Source of the DNA: Sphingopyxis sp.
GTDB taxonomy: Bacteria > Pseudomonadota > Alphaproteobacteria > Sphingomonadales > Sphingomonadaceae
Length of the DNA stretch: 64,000 nucleotides
Direction: 5' to 3'
Assembly: GCF_016704835.1 (NCBI RefSeq)
Contig: NZ_JADIZJ010000021.1
Coordinates: 806,001 to 870,000 of the forward strand
Shown: in pieces, positions 17,096-26,564 of the stretch
How the letters are laid out: every line of letters begins with the position of its first letter
Numbering within the stretch: the first letter of the stretch is position 1
Position numbers and translations under genes: made by a program
Notes under the pieces: model-generated
Told to the model about the DNA's origin: nothing
Database searches by the model: none
What the model saw: the letters and a program-made list of their open reading frames with translations, nothing else

Positions 17096-18001
17096 ATGGT
17101 CCGCCCGGTACATCGACGTCCGGGGCAATCCCGAAAGGCCCAATACAGCCTGTTCGCGGCCTATGTCATTGCGGTGACCGGGGCCGTCGCGGGGCTGCTG
17201 CTGGCGATCCTGTCGGTCGTTGACCCCGTCGGCTTTGCCCAGCTCCGCGTGGCGAGCCAGGAAATCACTGCGCCGGTCGCGCGCGTGTCGCGGTCGGTGA
17301 TCGGATCGATTTCGGGCATCGACGACAGTGTCGGGGCTTATGTCAGCGCGGGTTCGCAGAACCGGCGGCTGCGCAGCGAGCTGGCCGATACGCGCCGCGA
17401 ACTGGTTGCGACCAGCACCTTGCAGGAAGAAAATCGCCAGCTGAAGGCGCTGCTCAAGCTGCAGGAAACCGACAAGACCGCGCTCGCCAACGGCTATCTG
17501 CTCACCTCGACCTCGACCAGCAGCAAACGCATTGCGCTACTCAGCATCGGGCGCAACCTGGGAGTAGCCGCGGGCCAGCCGGTGCGCGGCGCCGACGGTC
17601 TGATCGGGCGCGTGCTTGGCTCCGGCCCGTCGGTGTCGCAAGTGCTGCTGCTGACCGACATCGACAATATCGTCCCGGTGCGCCGCGCGCGCGATGGCCT
17701 GCCGGCGCTCGCCTATGGCCGCGGCAACGGCGATCTCGACATCCGCACCCTCAATATTGCCAACAACCCGTTCAAGCCGGGCGACATCTTGGTCACCTCG
17801 GGTACCGGCGGCCTCTATCCGCCCAACATTCCGGTCGCGATCGTCGTGCGGAGACAGGACGATGGCGCCCTCGCCCGCCCCCTCGCCGACCCCGGCAAGG
17901 TCGATGCCGTGTCGGTGCTGCGGCCCTATACGCCGGACAATATCGAGGCGCAGCCCGCCCCGGCCCCGCCGCCCTTGGCGCCCGCGGGCGCCGCCCCATG
18001 A
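17096..18001 (+). CDS. mreC: Rod shape-determining protein MreC
   Basis: A 301-residue bitopic protein: a cytoplasmic N-terminus rich in Arg, one membrane segment (about residues 20-42, FAAYVIAVTGAVAGLLLAIL), a coiled coil around residues 90-125 (RRLRSELADTRRELVATSTL) and the MreC beta-domain (GQPVRGADGLIGRVLGSGPS; LLLTDIDNIVPVR; GDILVTSGTGGLYPPNIPV). The C-terminus is Pro/Ala-rich. It links MreB to the periplasmic PBP2. Its stop overlaps the mreD start by 4 bases. Confidence 0.96.
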   Translation: MVRPVHRRPGQSRKAQYSLFAAYVIAVTGAVAGLLLAILSVVDPVGFAQLRVASQEITAPVARVSRSVIGSISGIDDSVGAYVSAGSQNRRLRSELADTRRELVATSTLQEENRQLKALLKLQETDKTALANGYLLTSTSTSSKRIALLSIGRNLGVAAGQPVRGADGLIGRVLGSGPSVSQVLLLTDIDNIVPVRRARDGLPALAYGRGNGDLDIRTLNIANNPFKPGDILVTSGTGGLYPPNIPVAIVVRRQDDGALARPLADPGKVDAVSVLRPYTPDNIEAQPAPAPPPLAPAGAAP

Positions 18002-18522
18002 ACAATCGCGCCGCGCCGCGTCTGGGCGAACCGGCTTCGCTGTGGCGCATGCGGATCGTGCCGGTGGCAACGGTGATGCTCGCCTCGGCGCTGCCACTGA
18101 TGCTGCCGCTGGTCGCCAATTCGCCGGTGCTGCCACCGCTGGGGCTGCTGTTCTTTCTGTGCTGGCAATTGCTGCGCACCGAAATGTGGCCGGTGTGGAT
18201 CGGCCTGCCGCTCGGGCTGTGGGACGATCTGTTCAGCGGCCAGCCGATCGGCACCGCGATCGGGCTGTGGACGCTGGCCAGCATCGCGATCCATTATTCG
18301 TCGCAGCGCATCTATTGGCGCGGTTTTCTGCACGACTGGGCTATTGCGGCCTTGCTGATTGCGAACATCCAGTCGCTGGCGGCGCTGATCGTTCATCCCG
18401 ATGCCGCCACTGGGCGCGTGCTGGGTCTGGTCGTGCCGCAGATCATCATCTCGGCGCTGCTGGTGCCGCTGTTCATGCGGCTGACCGGCAAGTTTGACAA
18501 TTTCCGCCTGAAACGCCGATAA
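17998..18522 (+). CDS. mreD: Rod shape-determining protein MreD
   Basis: A 174-residue multi-spanning membrane protein with about five hydrophobic helices, the normal size for MreD. The segments RMRIVPVATVMLASALPLML and GLPLGLWDDLFSGQPIGTAI are typical of the family. It starts with ATG at 17998 overlapping the end of mreC (ATGA) and is followed after 19 bases by the PBP2 gene, so it is translationally coupled within the elongasome operon. Confidence 0.94.
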   Translation: MNNRAAPRLGEPASLWRMRIVPVATVMLASALPLMLPLVANSPVLPPLGLLFFLCWQLLRTEMWPVWIGLPLGLWDDLFSGQPIGTAIGLWTLASIAIHYSSQRIYWRGFLHDWAIAALLIANIQSLAALIVHPDAATGRVLGLVVPQIIISALLVPLFMRLTGKFDNFRLKRR

Positions 18523-18541
18523 TCCCGCTAGTCAGAAAAGA

Positions 18542-20449
18542 ATGTCGCGCAAGAGTCCGCCAATTACCGAAGCCTGGAGGGGAATCACCTTCACCCGCCG
18601 CGCGCTCGTCGTCGGCGGCGCGCAGGCGGCGGTGGGTGTCGCGCTGGCGGCGCGCATGGCCTATATTTCGGTCGTCGATAACGACCGCTACGTGCTGGAA
18701 TCCGAAAGCAACCGCGTCAACCTGACGCTGGTGCCCCCGCGGCGCGGGTGGATCGTCGATCGCAACGGCAAGGCGCTGGCCAACAATCGCGTGTCCCTGC
18801 GCATCGACATTATCCCCGACCGTTTGCACAACAAGGCGTTCGTGCTTGGCCAGCTCCGTACGCTGCTACGGCTCGACGGCGACACGATGGACCGCATCAA
18901 CCGCGACCTGAAAGCGGCATCGGGATTCCAGCCGGTCGCGGTGGCGGAAGACATGACCGAGGCCGAATATGCCTCGATCCTCGTCCGCCTGCCAGAAATG
19001 CCGGGAATCGCGCCGCAGCGCGGTTTTGCCCGCAACTATCCGACCGGCGCCGCGGTCGGCCATCTGATCGGCTATGTCGGTGCGCCCAATGCGGAAGAAT
19101 ATCAGCAAGCCAAGGATCCGCTGTACATCACGCCGGGGTACAAGATCGGCAAGGACGGGTTGGAGAAATATTTCCAACCGATGCTGAAGGGCAAGCCGGG
19201 AGCGCGGCGGGTCGAAGTCACCGCGCGCGGCCGCGTGGTACGCGACCTCGACACCCAGCCCGACGTGCAGGGCAAAACCGTACACCTGACCATCGACGCC
19301 GACCTGCAGGAATTTGTTGCGCGGCGGATGGGGCGCGAGTCGGGCGCCGCGGTCGTCATCGACTGCACCAACGGCGACATCTTGTCCTTTGTTTCGATGC
19401 CGAGCTTTGATCCAAACAGCTTTTCAGACGGGATCAGCAATAGCGAATATAGTTGGCTGCGCGCTGACGATCATCAGCCGCTGATCAACAAGGCGACGCG
19501 CGGTCTGTATCCGCCCGGTTCGACGCTGAAACCGATGGCGGCAATCGCTGCCATCGACCATGGCGTCGATCCCAGCGAGCGCCACACCTGCATTGGCGGC
19601 TACCGCCTGGGCAACCGCTTTTTCCGCTGTCTGGGCACCCATGGCAGCGTCGATATGCCGACCGCGATCATGAAAAGCTGCAACAGCTATTTCTACTGGC
19701 TCGCCCATCGGCTGGGTTATGATGCAATGGCGCCGACCGCCAAGCTGCTGGGATTAGGTGAGGAATTTCAGCTCGCGGGAAGCAGCCAGCGATATGGTAC
19801 CATTCCCGACAGCGCGTGGAAGATGAAAAAATATGACCAACAGTGGTCGGCATCGGACTCGCTCAACGCGGTCATCGGGCAAGGCTATGTCAGCGTAAAC
19901 CCGCTCCAGCTTGCGGTGATGGCGGCGCGGATCGCATCGGGGCGCCGGCTGTATCCGCGCCTGATCAACCGCGAATTCAGGAATGAGCCCCTGCCCTTCT
20001 CGCCCGAAGCGCTCGCAACCGCGCGCGAAGGGATGGACCTCGTCGTCAACGGGCCAGGCGGAACCGCCGGACGTAGCCGCCTGCCGCTCGATGGCATTAC
20101 GATGGCGGGCAAGACCGGTACTGCGCAGGTGCGCGGGCTTGGCACGGGAAATGGCAAAAGCGGAACGTGGAAATTCCGCGATCACGGCCTGTTCATTGGT
20201 TTCGCACCGGTCGTCAATCCTCGCTACGCGACGGCCGTAGTGATCGAGCACGGCATGGGCGGCTCGCGCGCGGCAGCACCGGTGGCCAAGGATTTTATGA
20301 CCTTCCTCTTCGACCGCGAAAAGGCGATGGAGGCGCTTGACACGTTCGAGGCGGGCTGGGGCGGCACGATCAAGGAGCGGATGGACCGCGACTATATGGC
20401 GTGGAAGTCAGGGGCGTCGAGCGACCCCAATCCGGAGCTGCCGCAATGA
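18542..20449 (+). CDS. mrdA: Penicillin-binding protein 2 (elongasome transpeptidase)
   Basis: A 635-residue class B PBP. A single N-terminal membrane helix (about residues 20-42), a dimerisation domain (SESNRVNLTLVPPRRGWIVD; GYVGAPNAEEY) and the transpeptidase domain with the three active-site motifs: SxxK in GSTLKPMAAI, SxN in KSCNSYFYWLA and KTG in AGKTGTAQVRG. It cross-links peptidoglycan during lateral growth, with RodA as partner glycosyltransferase; its stop overlaps the rodA start (ATGA). Confidence 0.97.
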   Translation: MSRKSPPITEAWRGITFTRRALVVGGAQAAVGVALAARMAYISVVDNDRYVLESESNRVNLTLVPPRRGWIVDRNGKALANNRVSLRIDIIPDRLHNKAFVLGQLRTLLRLDGDTMDRINRDLKAASGFQPVAVAEDMTEAEYASILVRLPEMPGIAPQRGFARNYPTGAAVGHLIGYVGAPNAEEYQQAKDPLYITPGYKIGKDGLEKYFQPMLKGKPGARRVEVTARGRVVRDLDTQPDVQGKTVHLTIDADLQEFVARRMGRESGAAVVIDCTNGDILSFVSMPSFDPNSFSDGISNSEYSWLRADDHQPLINKATRGLYPPGSTLKPMAAIAAIDHGVDPSERHTCIGGYRLGNRFFRCLGTHGSVDMPTAIMKSCNSYFYWLAHRLGYDAMAPTAKLLGLGEEFQLAGSSQRYGTIPDSAWKMKKYDQQWSASDSLNAVIGQGYVSVNPLQLAVMAARIASGRRLYPRLINREFRNEPLPFSPEALATAREGMDLVVNGPGGTAGRSRLPLDGITMAGKTGTAQVRGLGTGNGKSGTWKFRDHGLFIGFAPVVNPRYATAVVIEHGMGGSRAAAPVAKDFMTFLFDREKAMEALDTFEAGWGGTIKERMDRDYMAWKSGASSDPNPELPQ

Positions 20450-21552
20450 TCGTCGTGCCGCCCGCCATCCAGCGCATCCCGTGGAAACTGATCGCCGTGC
20501 TCAGCGCGATCACCGGCTTCGGCCTGCTTGTTCTCTATTCGGCAGCGGGCGGCAACTGGTCGCCCTGGGCGTGGCAACAGGGGGTGCGCTTTCTCGTCTT
20601 CCTGGCCGTGGCGATGGCCATCGGGCGTTTTCCTCTCCGGATTTTCGAGGATTTTTCCTATCTCGCTTATATCGGCGTGCTGATCCTTTTGATCGCGGTC
20701 GAACTGCTCGGCTTTGTCGGCGGCGGCAGCCAGCGCTGGCTCAACCTCGGCTTCATGAATCTCCAGCCGTCCGAACTGATGAAGGTCACGATTGTTGTCG
20801 CGCTGGCGCGTTTTTACGCGCAATTGCCGCCGGGCAACACGCGCAGCTGGACCGCCTTGTGGCCAGCTCTGATCATGATTGGGGTGCCCGCGGCGCTCGT
20901 CATGCTGCAACCCGACCTCGGCACCGCGCTGTCGATTTGTATCGGCGGCATCGTGGTGATGTTCGTCGCCGGCCTGCCGTTCTGGTGGTTCGGCAGCGCA
21001 GTGCTGGCCGGATCGGCGGCGGTACCGGTACTGTTTTCGTTCCTCCACGACTATCAGCAAAAGCGCGTGCTGATCTTCCTCGATCCCGAAAGCGATCCGC
21101 TCGGCGCTGGCTATCACATCAGCCAGTCGAAAATCGCGATCGGGTCGGGCGGCATCGGCGGCAAAGGCTTCCTCAACGGGTCGCAAAGCCATCTCGACTA
21201 TCTGCCCGAAGGCCACACAGACTTCATCTTTGCGACCATGGCCGAGGAATGGGGCCTGATCGGCGGGTTGGCGCTGCTCTTTGCCTTTTTCCTGCTGCTC
21301 CGCTGGGGGACGCGCGTCGCGATCCGCGCGCGCACCCGCTTTGGCCAGCTCACCGCGGCGGGGCTGACGATGACGATCTTTTTCTACATCGCGATCAACC
21401 TGATGATGGTGATGGGCCTTGCGCCCGTCGTTGGGATCCCGCTGCCGCTGTTTTCCTATGGCGGGTCGTCGATGCTGACGATCATGACCTGCGTCGGCAT
21501 CATATTGGCGATCGAAAACGACAGCAAAACCGGCACGCGCCGCTTTCATTGA
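20446..21552 (+). CDS. rodA: Peptidoglycan glycosyltransferase RodA
   Basis: A 368-residue SEDS-family protein with about ten membrane helices that polymerises lipid II together with PBP2. Visible SEDS motifs: GGGSQRWLNLGFMNLQPSEL near residue 93, GVPAALVMLQPDLGTALSIC, LDYLPEGHTDFIFATMAEEW near residue 248, and GLAPVVGIPLPLFSYGGSSM near residue 325. ATG at 20446 overlaps the mrdA stop by 4 bases; the open frame extends upstream but codes for mrdA in another frame. This is the last gene of the operon; a tRNA gene follows after 112 bases. Confidence 0.97.
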   Translation: MIVVPPAIQRIPWKLIAVLSAITGFGLLVLYSAAGGNWSPWAWQQGVRFLVFLAVAMAIGRFPLRIFEDFSYLAYIGVLILLIAVELLGFVGGGSQRWLNLGFMNLQPSELMKVTIVVALARFYAQLPPGNTRSWTALWPALIMIGVPAALVMLQPDLGTALSICIGGIVVMFVAGLPFWWFGSAVLAGSAAVPVLFSFLHDYQQKRVLIFLDPESDPLGAGYHISQSKIAIGSGGIGGKGFLNGSQSHLDYLPEGHTDFIFATMAEEWGLIGGLALLFAFFLLLRWGTRVAIRARTRFGQLTAAGLTMTIFFYIAINLMMVMGLAPVVGIPLPLFSYGGSSMLTIMTCVGIILAIENDSKTGTRRFH

Positions 21553-21664
21553 GAAAAATCTTCGCGCTAACCATTGCCTTCGCCGAATTGGCATGATAGC
21601 GGGCCGCTCGCTTCGCAGCAAAGAGGATAACTCGCCGCCGCAAAGCGCGCCGAAATTCGGCAGT

Positions 21665-21740
<76 letters not shown>

Positions 21741-21755
21741 ATTTATCCATATATT

Positions 21756-22200
21756 TCAACGTATTAAATGGCCGTTGGGCCAACTGGATTTCCGCTCGCA
21801 GATCGCTAGGTAGCTCTCTAGGTAGCAGCGGATCCGGCGACGGTTGATCAAGGTATTGCGACGAAAAGCTGGCTCCAGCGTGTGCTCGAGCCTGTCTTGC
21901 TCTATCAACACTTGGGGTTCAGTAACCCGGATTGAGAATCGCGGCGTTTTCCGCAGTGCTTCGACAACTGTATCGGTCACTGCCCGCACTCTCGGCATGT
22001 GGCGCATGTCCACATGCACACCTATCCAGATGTCTCGAACAAGGTCAGGTCTGTCGGGGTACAGGCGAATTAGCCCGAGCTCCCCATCGGCACGATAGCG
22101 GGCGAGCGCCGCAACCCCGGCCCCTGCAAGAGTCGCGTGAACCTGCACTTCGCGGCTGTTGGAGCGAAAACCGATAAGCGCATCGGGAAAGGCATCCCGC
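21756..22200 (-). pseudogene. LysR-family regulator, C-terminal remnant
   Basis: The - strand encodes the substrate-binding end of a LysR protein: LLRDAFPDALIGFRSNSREV, then VHATLAGAGVAALARYRADG, LGLIRLYPDRPDLVRDIWIG and VHVDMRHMPRVRAVTDTVVE. The DNA-binding helix-turn-helix and roughly the first half of the protein are absent. The reading frame breaks off around 22200, where a second truncated gene, a TRIC channel reading outward on the other strand, begins. The last 40 residues before the stop at 21756 look like read-through into non-coding DNA. Confidence 0.78.
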
Positions 22201-22558
22201 AGCAGTCGGGTTAGCCCTGTTTGCCGCGAGAGGCGCCGAACGGGCGATCGGTGCCGGCGCAGGTCCGGTCGCTTCTGTCATCATGGGCATGATAACGGCA
22301 TGCTTTGGCGGCATCGTCCGTGACACGCTGAGCCAGGAGCGGTCCATCATCTTTTCCTACGAGATCTACGTGACCGCCGCATTGGCCGCTGCAATCACTT
22401 TCGTTTGCACCAACGCGCTGGGCATTGACCGGGAAGTCGGCGTGTCCGCGGCATTCATGGTAGGCTTCGCACTGCGCGGAGGCGCAATCAGGTACGGCTG
22501 GTCATTGCCACGCTATCGGCCACGCCAAGGCCGCCTCCGCGCGAATGACGGTGCCTGA
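22195..22558 (+). pseudogene. TRIC/UPF0126 cation channel, C-terminal remnant
   Basis: About 115 codons of the second three-helix repeat of a trimeric intracellular cation channel (YadS/UPF0126) family protein: AVGLALFAARGAERAI, then GPVASVIMGMITACFGGIVR, DTLSQERSIIFSYEIYVTAA and FMVGFALRGGAIRYGWSLP. Intact members are about 205 residues with two repeats; the first repeat and the start codon are missing. An ATG at 22283 gives a shorter open frame but only half of a repeat. It abuts the truncated LysR gene head to head, as if a deletion removed the shared promoter and both 5' halves. Confidence 0.78.
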
Positions 22559-23084
22559 CTGCGGTGTTCGACTGGTCTGGCGATCCAGCCCGGCCGAACA
22601 ACAACTGAGATTTTCATGATTAATGGACGGAGGAGAGATCCACGGACAGCATATATCGTGTGGTTATAATGTGATAAGTTTTCCGAAACCCCCACCACTA
22701 TCCCCAATATGGGTCTTGCGACCAGTCGATTGTAGCTCGCGACAAGCCCATTCTGGTAGCCGGTCTGGGCCTTCATCGGCACCCGTTTTTGCGATTTTTG
22801 CCGATTCACTGCCCTTGCCCACTGGCTCACAGCAGCAGGTGACAACTCGCTTAAGCAGCGATATGCGAGCACACGACGACCATCCCGAATTCCGCCGCAC
22901 GTGCTTGGTGTTTCAGTTCTATTGTCGCTCCGTGGCCGTATATCAGGCACTTCAGTCGCGAACGACGCTGGCGCGAAGTCGGAATTTACAGACGGATTTT
23001 GACCGATGGTAATTCCAGGTAAGTGTCAAAGATTTATCGTAATGAGGCATCTTGGCCTAATTTTTGCGCAATGTGGAGGAAGTC
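22559..23084. other. Gene-free stretch before the HdeD gene
   Basis: About 525 bases, visibly richer in A+T than the surroundings, contain no coding region I can support; open frames of 78-145 codons on both strands have no recognisable content. The last 60 bases (from 23020, ATTTATCGTAATGAGG onward) are a likely promoter and leader for the HdeD gene, ending in a GGAGGA Shine-Dalgarno. No repeat or tRNA was seen. Confidence 0.5.
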
Positions 23085-23648
23085 ATGCCGCAGAACGACC
23101 CATTGACGTCATCGGTGGAAACTGAACCCGGACCAGCTTGGGGATGGATCCTGGCTTATGGCGTGCTTGTTGTCCTGATCGGATCGCTGGCGTTGGGCAA
23201 CCCGCTGGCGACGGGATTGGCCACGGGTTTTTTGCTTGGTGTGATGTTGCTGACCTATGGTCTCGTTGCCCTGATTTCTGGCCTGTCTTCGCTTTCGAAG
23301 CGGGGGCGCTGGATTGAGGCGCTGCTGGGCCTGCTCGGGGTCGCGGCAGGGGGTTTCGTCCTCTTCGCGCCCTTTGCCGGTGCCTTGTCGCTGGTCTGGG
23401 CGATCGGATTCTGGCTGTTCGTTGCCGGGATTCTCGAATTGGTGAGCGCGATCAAGGGATCCCATGATCGGGGATGGCGCTTTGCGCTCGGCCTGCTCGA
23501 CATCGTGCTTGGCGGATTCCTCCTGTTTTCAGGCCCGGCGAGCAGCCTTGTGTTCCTGGCGGGAATCGTTGGGATCAGCTTTCTCTTCCGCGGTGTCTTC
23601 CTTATCATCCTGGCGCTCGGCTTGCGCCGCCTGTCCCGGAGTCTTTAA
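23085..23648 (+). CDS. HdeD/DUF308 family membrane protein
   Basis: A 187-residue inner-membrane protein with six hydrophobic segments in three tandem pairs, the DUF308/HdeD architecture (GYVLVVLIGSLALGNPLA-like first segment; TYGLVALISGLSSLSKRG; ALGLLDIVLGGFLLFSGPAS; FLAGIVGISFLFRGVFLIIL). HdeD of E. coli contributes to acid resistance at high cell density; here the role is inferred. The ATG at 23085 has GGAGGA 6 bases upstream and is preferred to 23064. The DUF2147 gene follows after 2 bases. Confidence 0.86.
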   Translation: MPQNDPLTSSVETEPGPAWGWILAYGVLVVLIGSLALGNPLATGLATGFLLGVMLLTYGLVALISGLSSLSKRGRWIEALLGLLGVAAGGFVLFAPFAGALSLVWAIGFWLFVAGILELVSAIKGSHDRGWRFALGLLDIVLGGFLLFSGPASSLVFLAGIVGISFLFRGVFLIILALGLRRLSRSL

Positions 23649-23650
23649 GC

Positions 23651-24076
23651 GTGCGGCGGCTGGCGTTGATCCTTCTGGCGGTGGCGGTGGCGGTGATGGC
23701 GCCGCAATCTGTCGCGTATGCGAGCGATCAGTCTTTCGGGACGTGGAAAAACCCGCAGAACAGCGTTCATGTCCGGGTTGAGCGCTGCGGCGAGCGCATG
23801 TGCGGTGTCGTGATTTGGGCCAACGAAAAGGCACAGGCAGATGCGCGCAGAGGTGGCACCGATCCTCTTATCGGGTCGCGGCTTTTTCAGGATTTTGCGC
23901 TGGAGAGGCCCGGCGTCTGGCGCGGCAGGGTTTTTGTGCCCGATATCGGCAGGACGTTTGCGGGAACCATCAGCGTGATCGATGATGACACGATAGTCGG
24001 CAGAGGGTGCCTGGTTGGACGGGTCGGTTGCAGGTCGCAACAGTGGACGCGGCTGAGGACTGATAATTGGCCATAA
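23651..24076 (+). CDS. DUF2147 secreted protein
   Basis: A 141-residue protein with an N-terminal signal (RRLALILLAVAVAVMAPQSV) and the DUF2147 core: GTWKNPQNSVHVRVERCGER with MCGVVIWANEKAQADARRGG, and near the end GRGCLVGRVGCRSQQWTRL. The family forms a small beta-barrel outside the cytoplasm; function unknown. The start is GTG at 23651, two bases after the HdeD stop. Its stop overlaps the TTG start of the lipid kinase gene, so the three genes form one transcription unit. Confidence 0.84.
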   Translation: MRRLALILLAVAVAVMAPQSVAYASDQSFGTWKNPQNSVHVRVERCGERMCGVVIWANEKAQADARRGGTDPLIGSRLFQDFALERPGVWRGRVFVPDIGRTFAGTISVIDDDTIVGRGCLVGRVGCRSQQWTRLRTDNWP

Positions 24077-25041
24077 GCAAGAATGTGAACACCGCATCCC
24101 CGAGGGTGAGCGTGTTCCTCATACTTCACGGGAAGTCAGCGCAGGACCCGCGGGTACGAGAGGCAGTTCGCTCGGTCCGGGCCGATGGTCATGACGTCGA
24201 GGTTCGCGTCACATGGGAAAATGGCGATGCGGGGCGGTTCGCGAACGAAGCTGTTATGAAGGCGCAGCAAGGCCGCGTGGATCGCATCGTCGCCGGTGGC
24301 GGAGACGGCACCGTGAACGAGGTCTTTGCTGCCGCCTTTCGGGCAGGCTCGTTCGGGCACTGTTCGTTCGGTATCCTGCCGCTTGGGACGGCCAACGATT
24401 TCGCGCGTTCGACGGGAATCCCCATCGACGACATGACTGCGTCGTTGCGCTTGACCCTTGTCGCACCAGTGTGCTGGATCGACATCGGTGTTCTGGACGA
24501 CAGCCCCTTCGTCAATCTGGTGACGGGCGGATTCGGGTCACAGGTCACGGCAGAAACCGATCCGGCCCTGAAACATACGCTCGGTGGTTTCGCCTATGTC
24601 CTGACCGGCCTGCGCCGCGCACGGGAACTTACCGCTTGCAGAGGCCGCTTCACGGCCCGGCACTTTTCCTGGGAGGGATCGTTTCTGGCATTGGCCATCG
24701 GCAACGGCAGACAGGCCGGCGGTGGCATCCAGCTATGCGCCGAAGCGTTGCTGGATGATGGCGAACTCGACCTGATGATCCTGCCGGAATTAGACCGGAA
24801 CGCGGGGCTCGATGCCCTTGGCCGCTTCCTGCACGAGGGTGCGGGCAGCGTGGATGGTCTCAAGATTACCGCGCGGAGCCCGTGGGTCACGTTCGAAGCC
24901 GAGGAGGATATTTTTATCAACCTTGATGGTGAAACCCGGTCGGTTAGCCGCTTTCGAGTGGGGTGCCACAGAGGCGCGCTGCCGATACACCTTGGCCATA
25001 ATCTGCTGCTCGGAACAACAAACCCAACCGATGACGGTTGA
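24067..25041 (+). CDS. Diacylglycerol/lipid kinase family protein (YegS-like)
   Basis: A 324-residue protein of the DAGK catalytic-domain family. Nucleotide-binding motif VAGGGDGTVNEV near residue 79, LPLGTANDFARS near residue 105 and the substrate-side motif ALLDDGELDLMILPE near residue 226 place it with YegS-type lipid kinases, which phosphorylate membrane lipids such as phosphatidylglycerol. The start is TTG at 24067 with AGGA 7 bases upstream; GTG at 24085 is an alternative. The overlap with the DUF2147 stop suggests a coupled stress/envelope unit with HdeD and DUF2147. Confidence 0.86.
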   Translation: MAISKNVNTASPRVSVFLILHGKSAQDPRVREAVRSVRADGHDVEVRVTWENGDAGRFANEAVMKAQQGRVDRIVAGGGDGTVNEVFAAAFRAGSFGHCSFGILPLGTANDFARSTGIPIDDMTASLRLTLVAPVCWIDIGVLDDSPFVNLVTGGFGSQVTAETDPALKHTLGGFAYVLTGLRRARELTACRGRFTARHFSWEGSFLALAIGNGRQAGGGIQLCAEALLDDGELDLMILPELDRNAGLDALGRFLHEGAGSVDGLKITARSPWVTFEAEEDIFINLDGETRSVSRFRVGCHRGALPIHLGHNLLLGTTNPTDDG

Positions 25042-25190
25042 TGGAATGGGCGCAGCTTCCCCACAAGGAACCTTCGTTCATCCCTTGGTGGTAACCTGCG
25101 CTCAAATTGACGATCGTCCGCGCTGCATTGAGTACGGCAGCTTTGCGCCCGGAGCCGGGTGGTTTTCGGACCCGACCATCCCAAACCATG

Positions 25191-26564
25191 TCAAGCTTCG
25201 CTTTCCGGAGCGCCGCCAAGGGCCTGGTATAATGCGACATGGGCCGTCAGGCGATCGCTGCGCACCTGCAGGATCGCGAGCTCCACCGAGAGTAACGCAC
25301 GCTGTGCGTCGATCTGCTCCAGATAGGGCGAATAGCCCGCGCGATAGCGATTGGTCGCATGGCGAAGTGCATCGGCGACCGCTTCGCGCTGGGCCACAAG
25401 CGCGCGTTCCTGTTCCCCAAGGCGGTCGATCAAGACCAGTTGATCCTCTACTTCGCGGAATGCCGTCAGCACCGTTCGCTGATAGGCAAAGGCGGCCTGA
25501 TCGCGCTGCGCAGTAGCGGCGTCGAACTGTCCTTCCAGCCTTCCGCCGCTAAAGAAGGGCGCAAGAATGCTGCCGCCAAGCGACCATATACCGACCGGAT
25601 CGTCCAGCTGGGACGACAGCACCGCACCAGCAGAGGCGGCAAGGCGCAGCTGGGGGAGAAATTGGGCCCGCGCGGCGCGCATGCGGGCATCGCTGGCCGC
25701 AAGATTGAATTCCGCCTGCGCGATATCGGGCCTGCGCCGGGTCAATTCGCTGGGAAACACGGCAGGGATGGCAGGGGTTTGCAGCCCTGCAAAATTTCCG
25801 CCCCGCGCGAGGGCACGCGGGGTTTCGCCGATCAGCTGCGACAAGGCATTTTCCTGCCTTGCGATGGAGGCCTCGACGGCAGGGATCTGTTGCTGCGCCG
25901 CGCGATATTCGGCCTGTGCCTGCCGCAGTTCAAGCTGCGAGGTATAGCCGACTTCGGCGCGATCGCGCGCGATCTTAAGCGCCTCGGCCCGCGCCCCCAG
26001 CGTTTCGCGCAAGGTTTCGAGCCGGCGGTCCAGCGTCAGCAGGGTGATATAGCCCGAAACGGCGGTCGCCGTCACTGCAAGGGCGGCAGCTTCGCGCGCG
26101 GCCTGTGTCGCCGCGGTATTGGCGCTGGCGGCATCGACCTGCGCGCGGTTGCGGCCGAACAGATCCACCTCATACGCGGCCTGGAACGCCGGCTGCACGC
26201 CAAGCGAACGCGAGGCGGTGCCAAAGGCGTTCAGGCTGCGCGCCTCGCTCACCCCGGTCGAGCCATCGAGCGTGGGCACCAGCAGGCTGCGCGATGCGCG
26301 TTCCTGCCCGCGCGCTTCTCGCACCCGCGCGGATGCGATTGCGATGTCGGGATTGTTCGCCCGTGCCGCCGCCACGATCCATGCAAGGGCCGGGTCGCCA
26401 AATGCGTTCCACCATTGCGGCTCGATCTCGGCCCGCCCCTCAAGCGAAGTGCGCCATGCCATCGGCGGCGCCACCGTGCTGGCAGCAGGTATCGGCGCAA
26501 GGGCCGGTGCGCACCCGACCAACAGGCTCAGGCTCAGCAGGGGGAGACCGATCCGGCGCATCAA
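25191..26564 (-). CDS. NodT-family outer-membrane efflux lipoprotein (EmrAB partner)
   Basis: A 457-residue TolC/OprM-like channel. A signal peptide ending in a lipobox (LSLLVGCAPA, Cys 18) is followed by two OEP repeats: ALAWIVAAARANNPDIAIAS, SARVREARGQERASRSLL and, in the second, RRRPDIAQAEFNLAASDARM with SSQLDDPVGIWSLGGSIL and FFSGGRLEGQFDAATAQRDQ. The length is normal for NodT proteins. It is the third gene of an operon behind the MFS pump and the HlyD adaptor; its start overlaps the adaptor stop by 4 bases, completing a tripartite pump. Confidence 0.94.
   Translation of the reverse strand: MMRRIGLPLLSLSLLVGCAPALAPIPAASTVAPPMAWRTSLEGRAEIEPQWWNAFGDPALAWIVAAARANNPDIAIASARVREARGQERASRSLLVPTLDGSTGVSEARSLNAFGTASRSLGVQPAFQAAYEVDLFGRNRAQVDAASANTAATQAAREAAALAVTATAVSGYITLLTLDRRLETLRETLGARAEALKIARDRAEVGYTSQLELRQAQAEYRAAQQQIPAVEASIARQENALSQLIGETPRALARGGNFAGLQTPAIPAVFPSELTRRRPDIAQAEFNLAASDARMRAARAQFLPQLRLAASAGAVLSSQLDDPVGIWSLGGSILAPFFSGGRLEGQFDAATAQRDQAAFAYQRTVLTAFREVEDQLVLIDRLGEQERALVAQREAVADALRHATNRYRAGYSPYLEQIDAQRALLSVELAILQVRSDRLTAHVALYQALGGAPESEA

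Noticed and set aside
22559..23084. Replication origin or phage attachment region because of higher A+T content
   Set aside because: No DnaA boxes, iterons or repeats could be seen.
25042..25190. A terminator from CCCGG-AG-CCGGG near 25150
   Set aside because: The loop would be only 2 bases and the following T-tract is weak, so the structure is not convincing.
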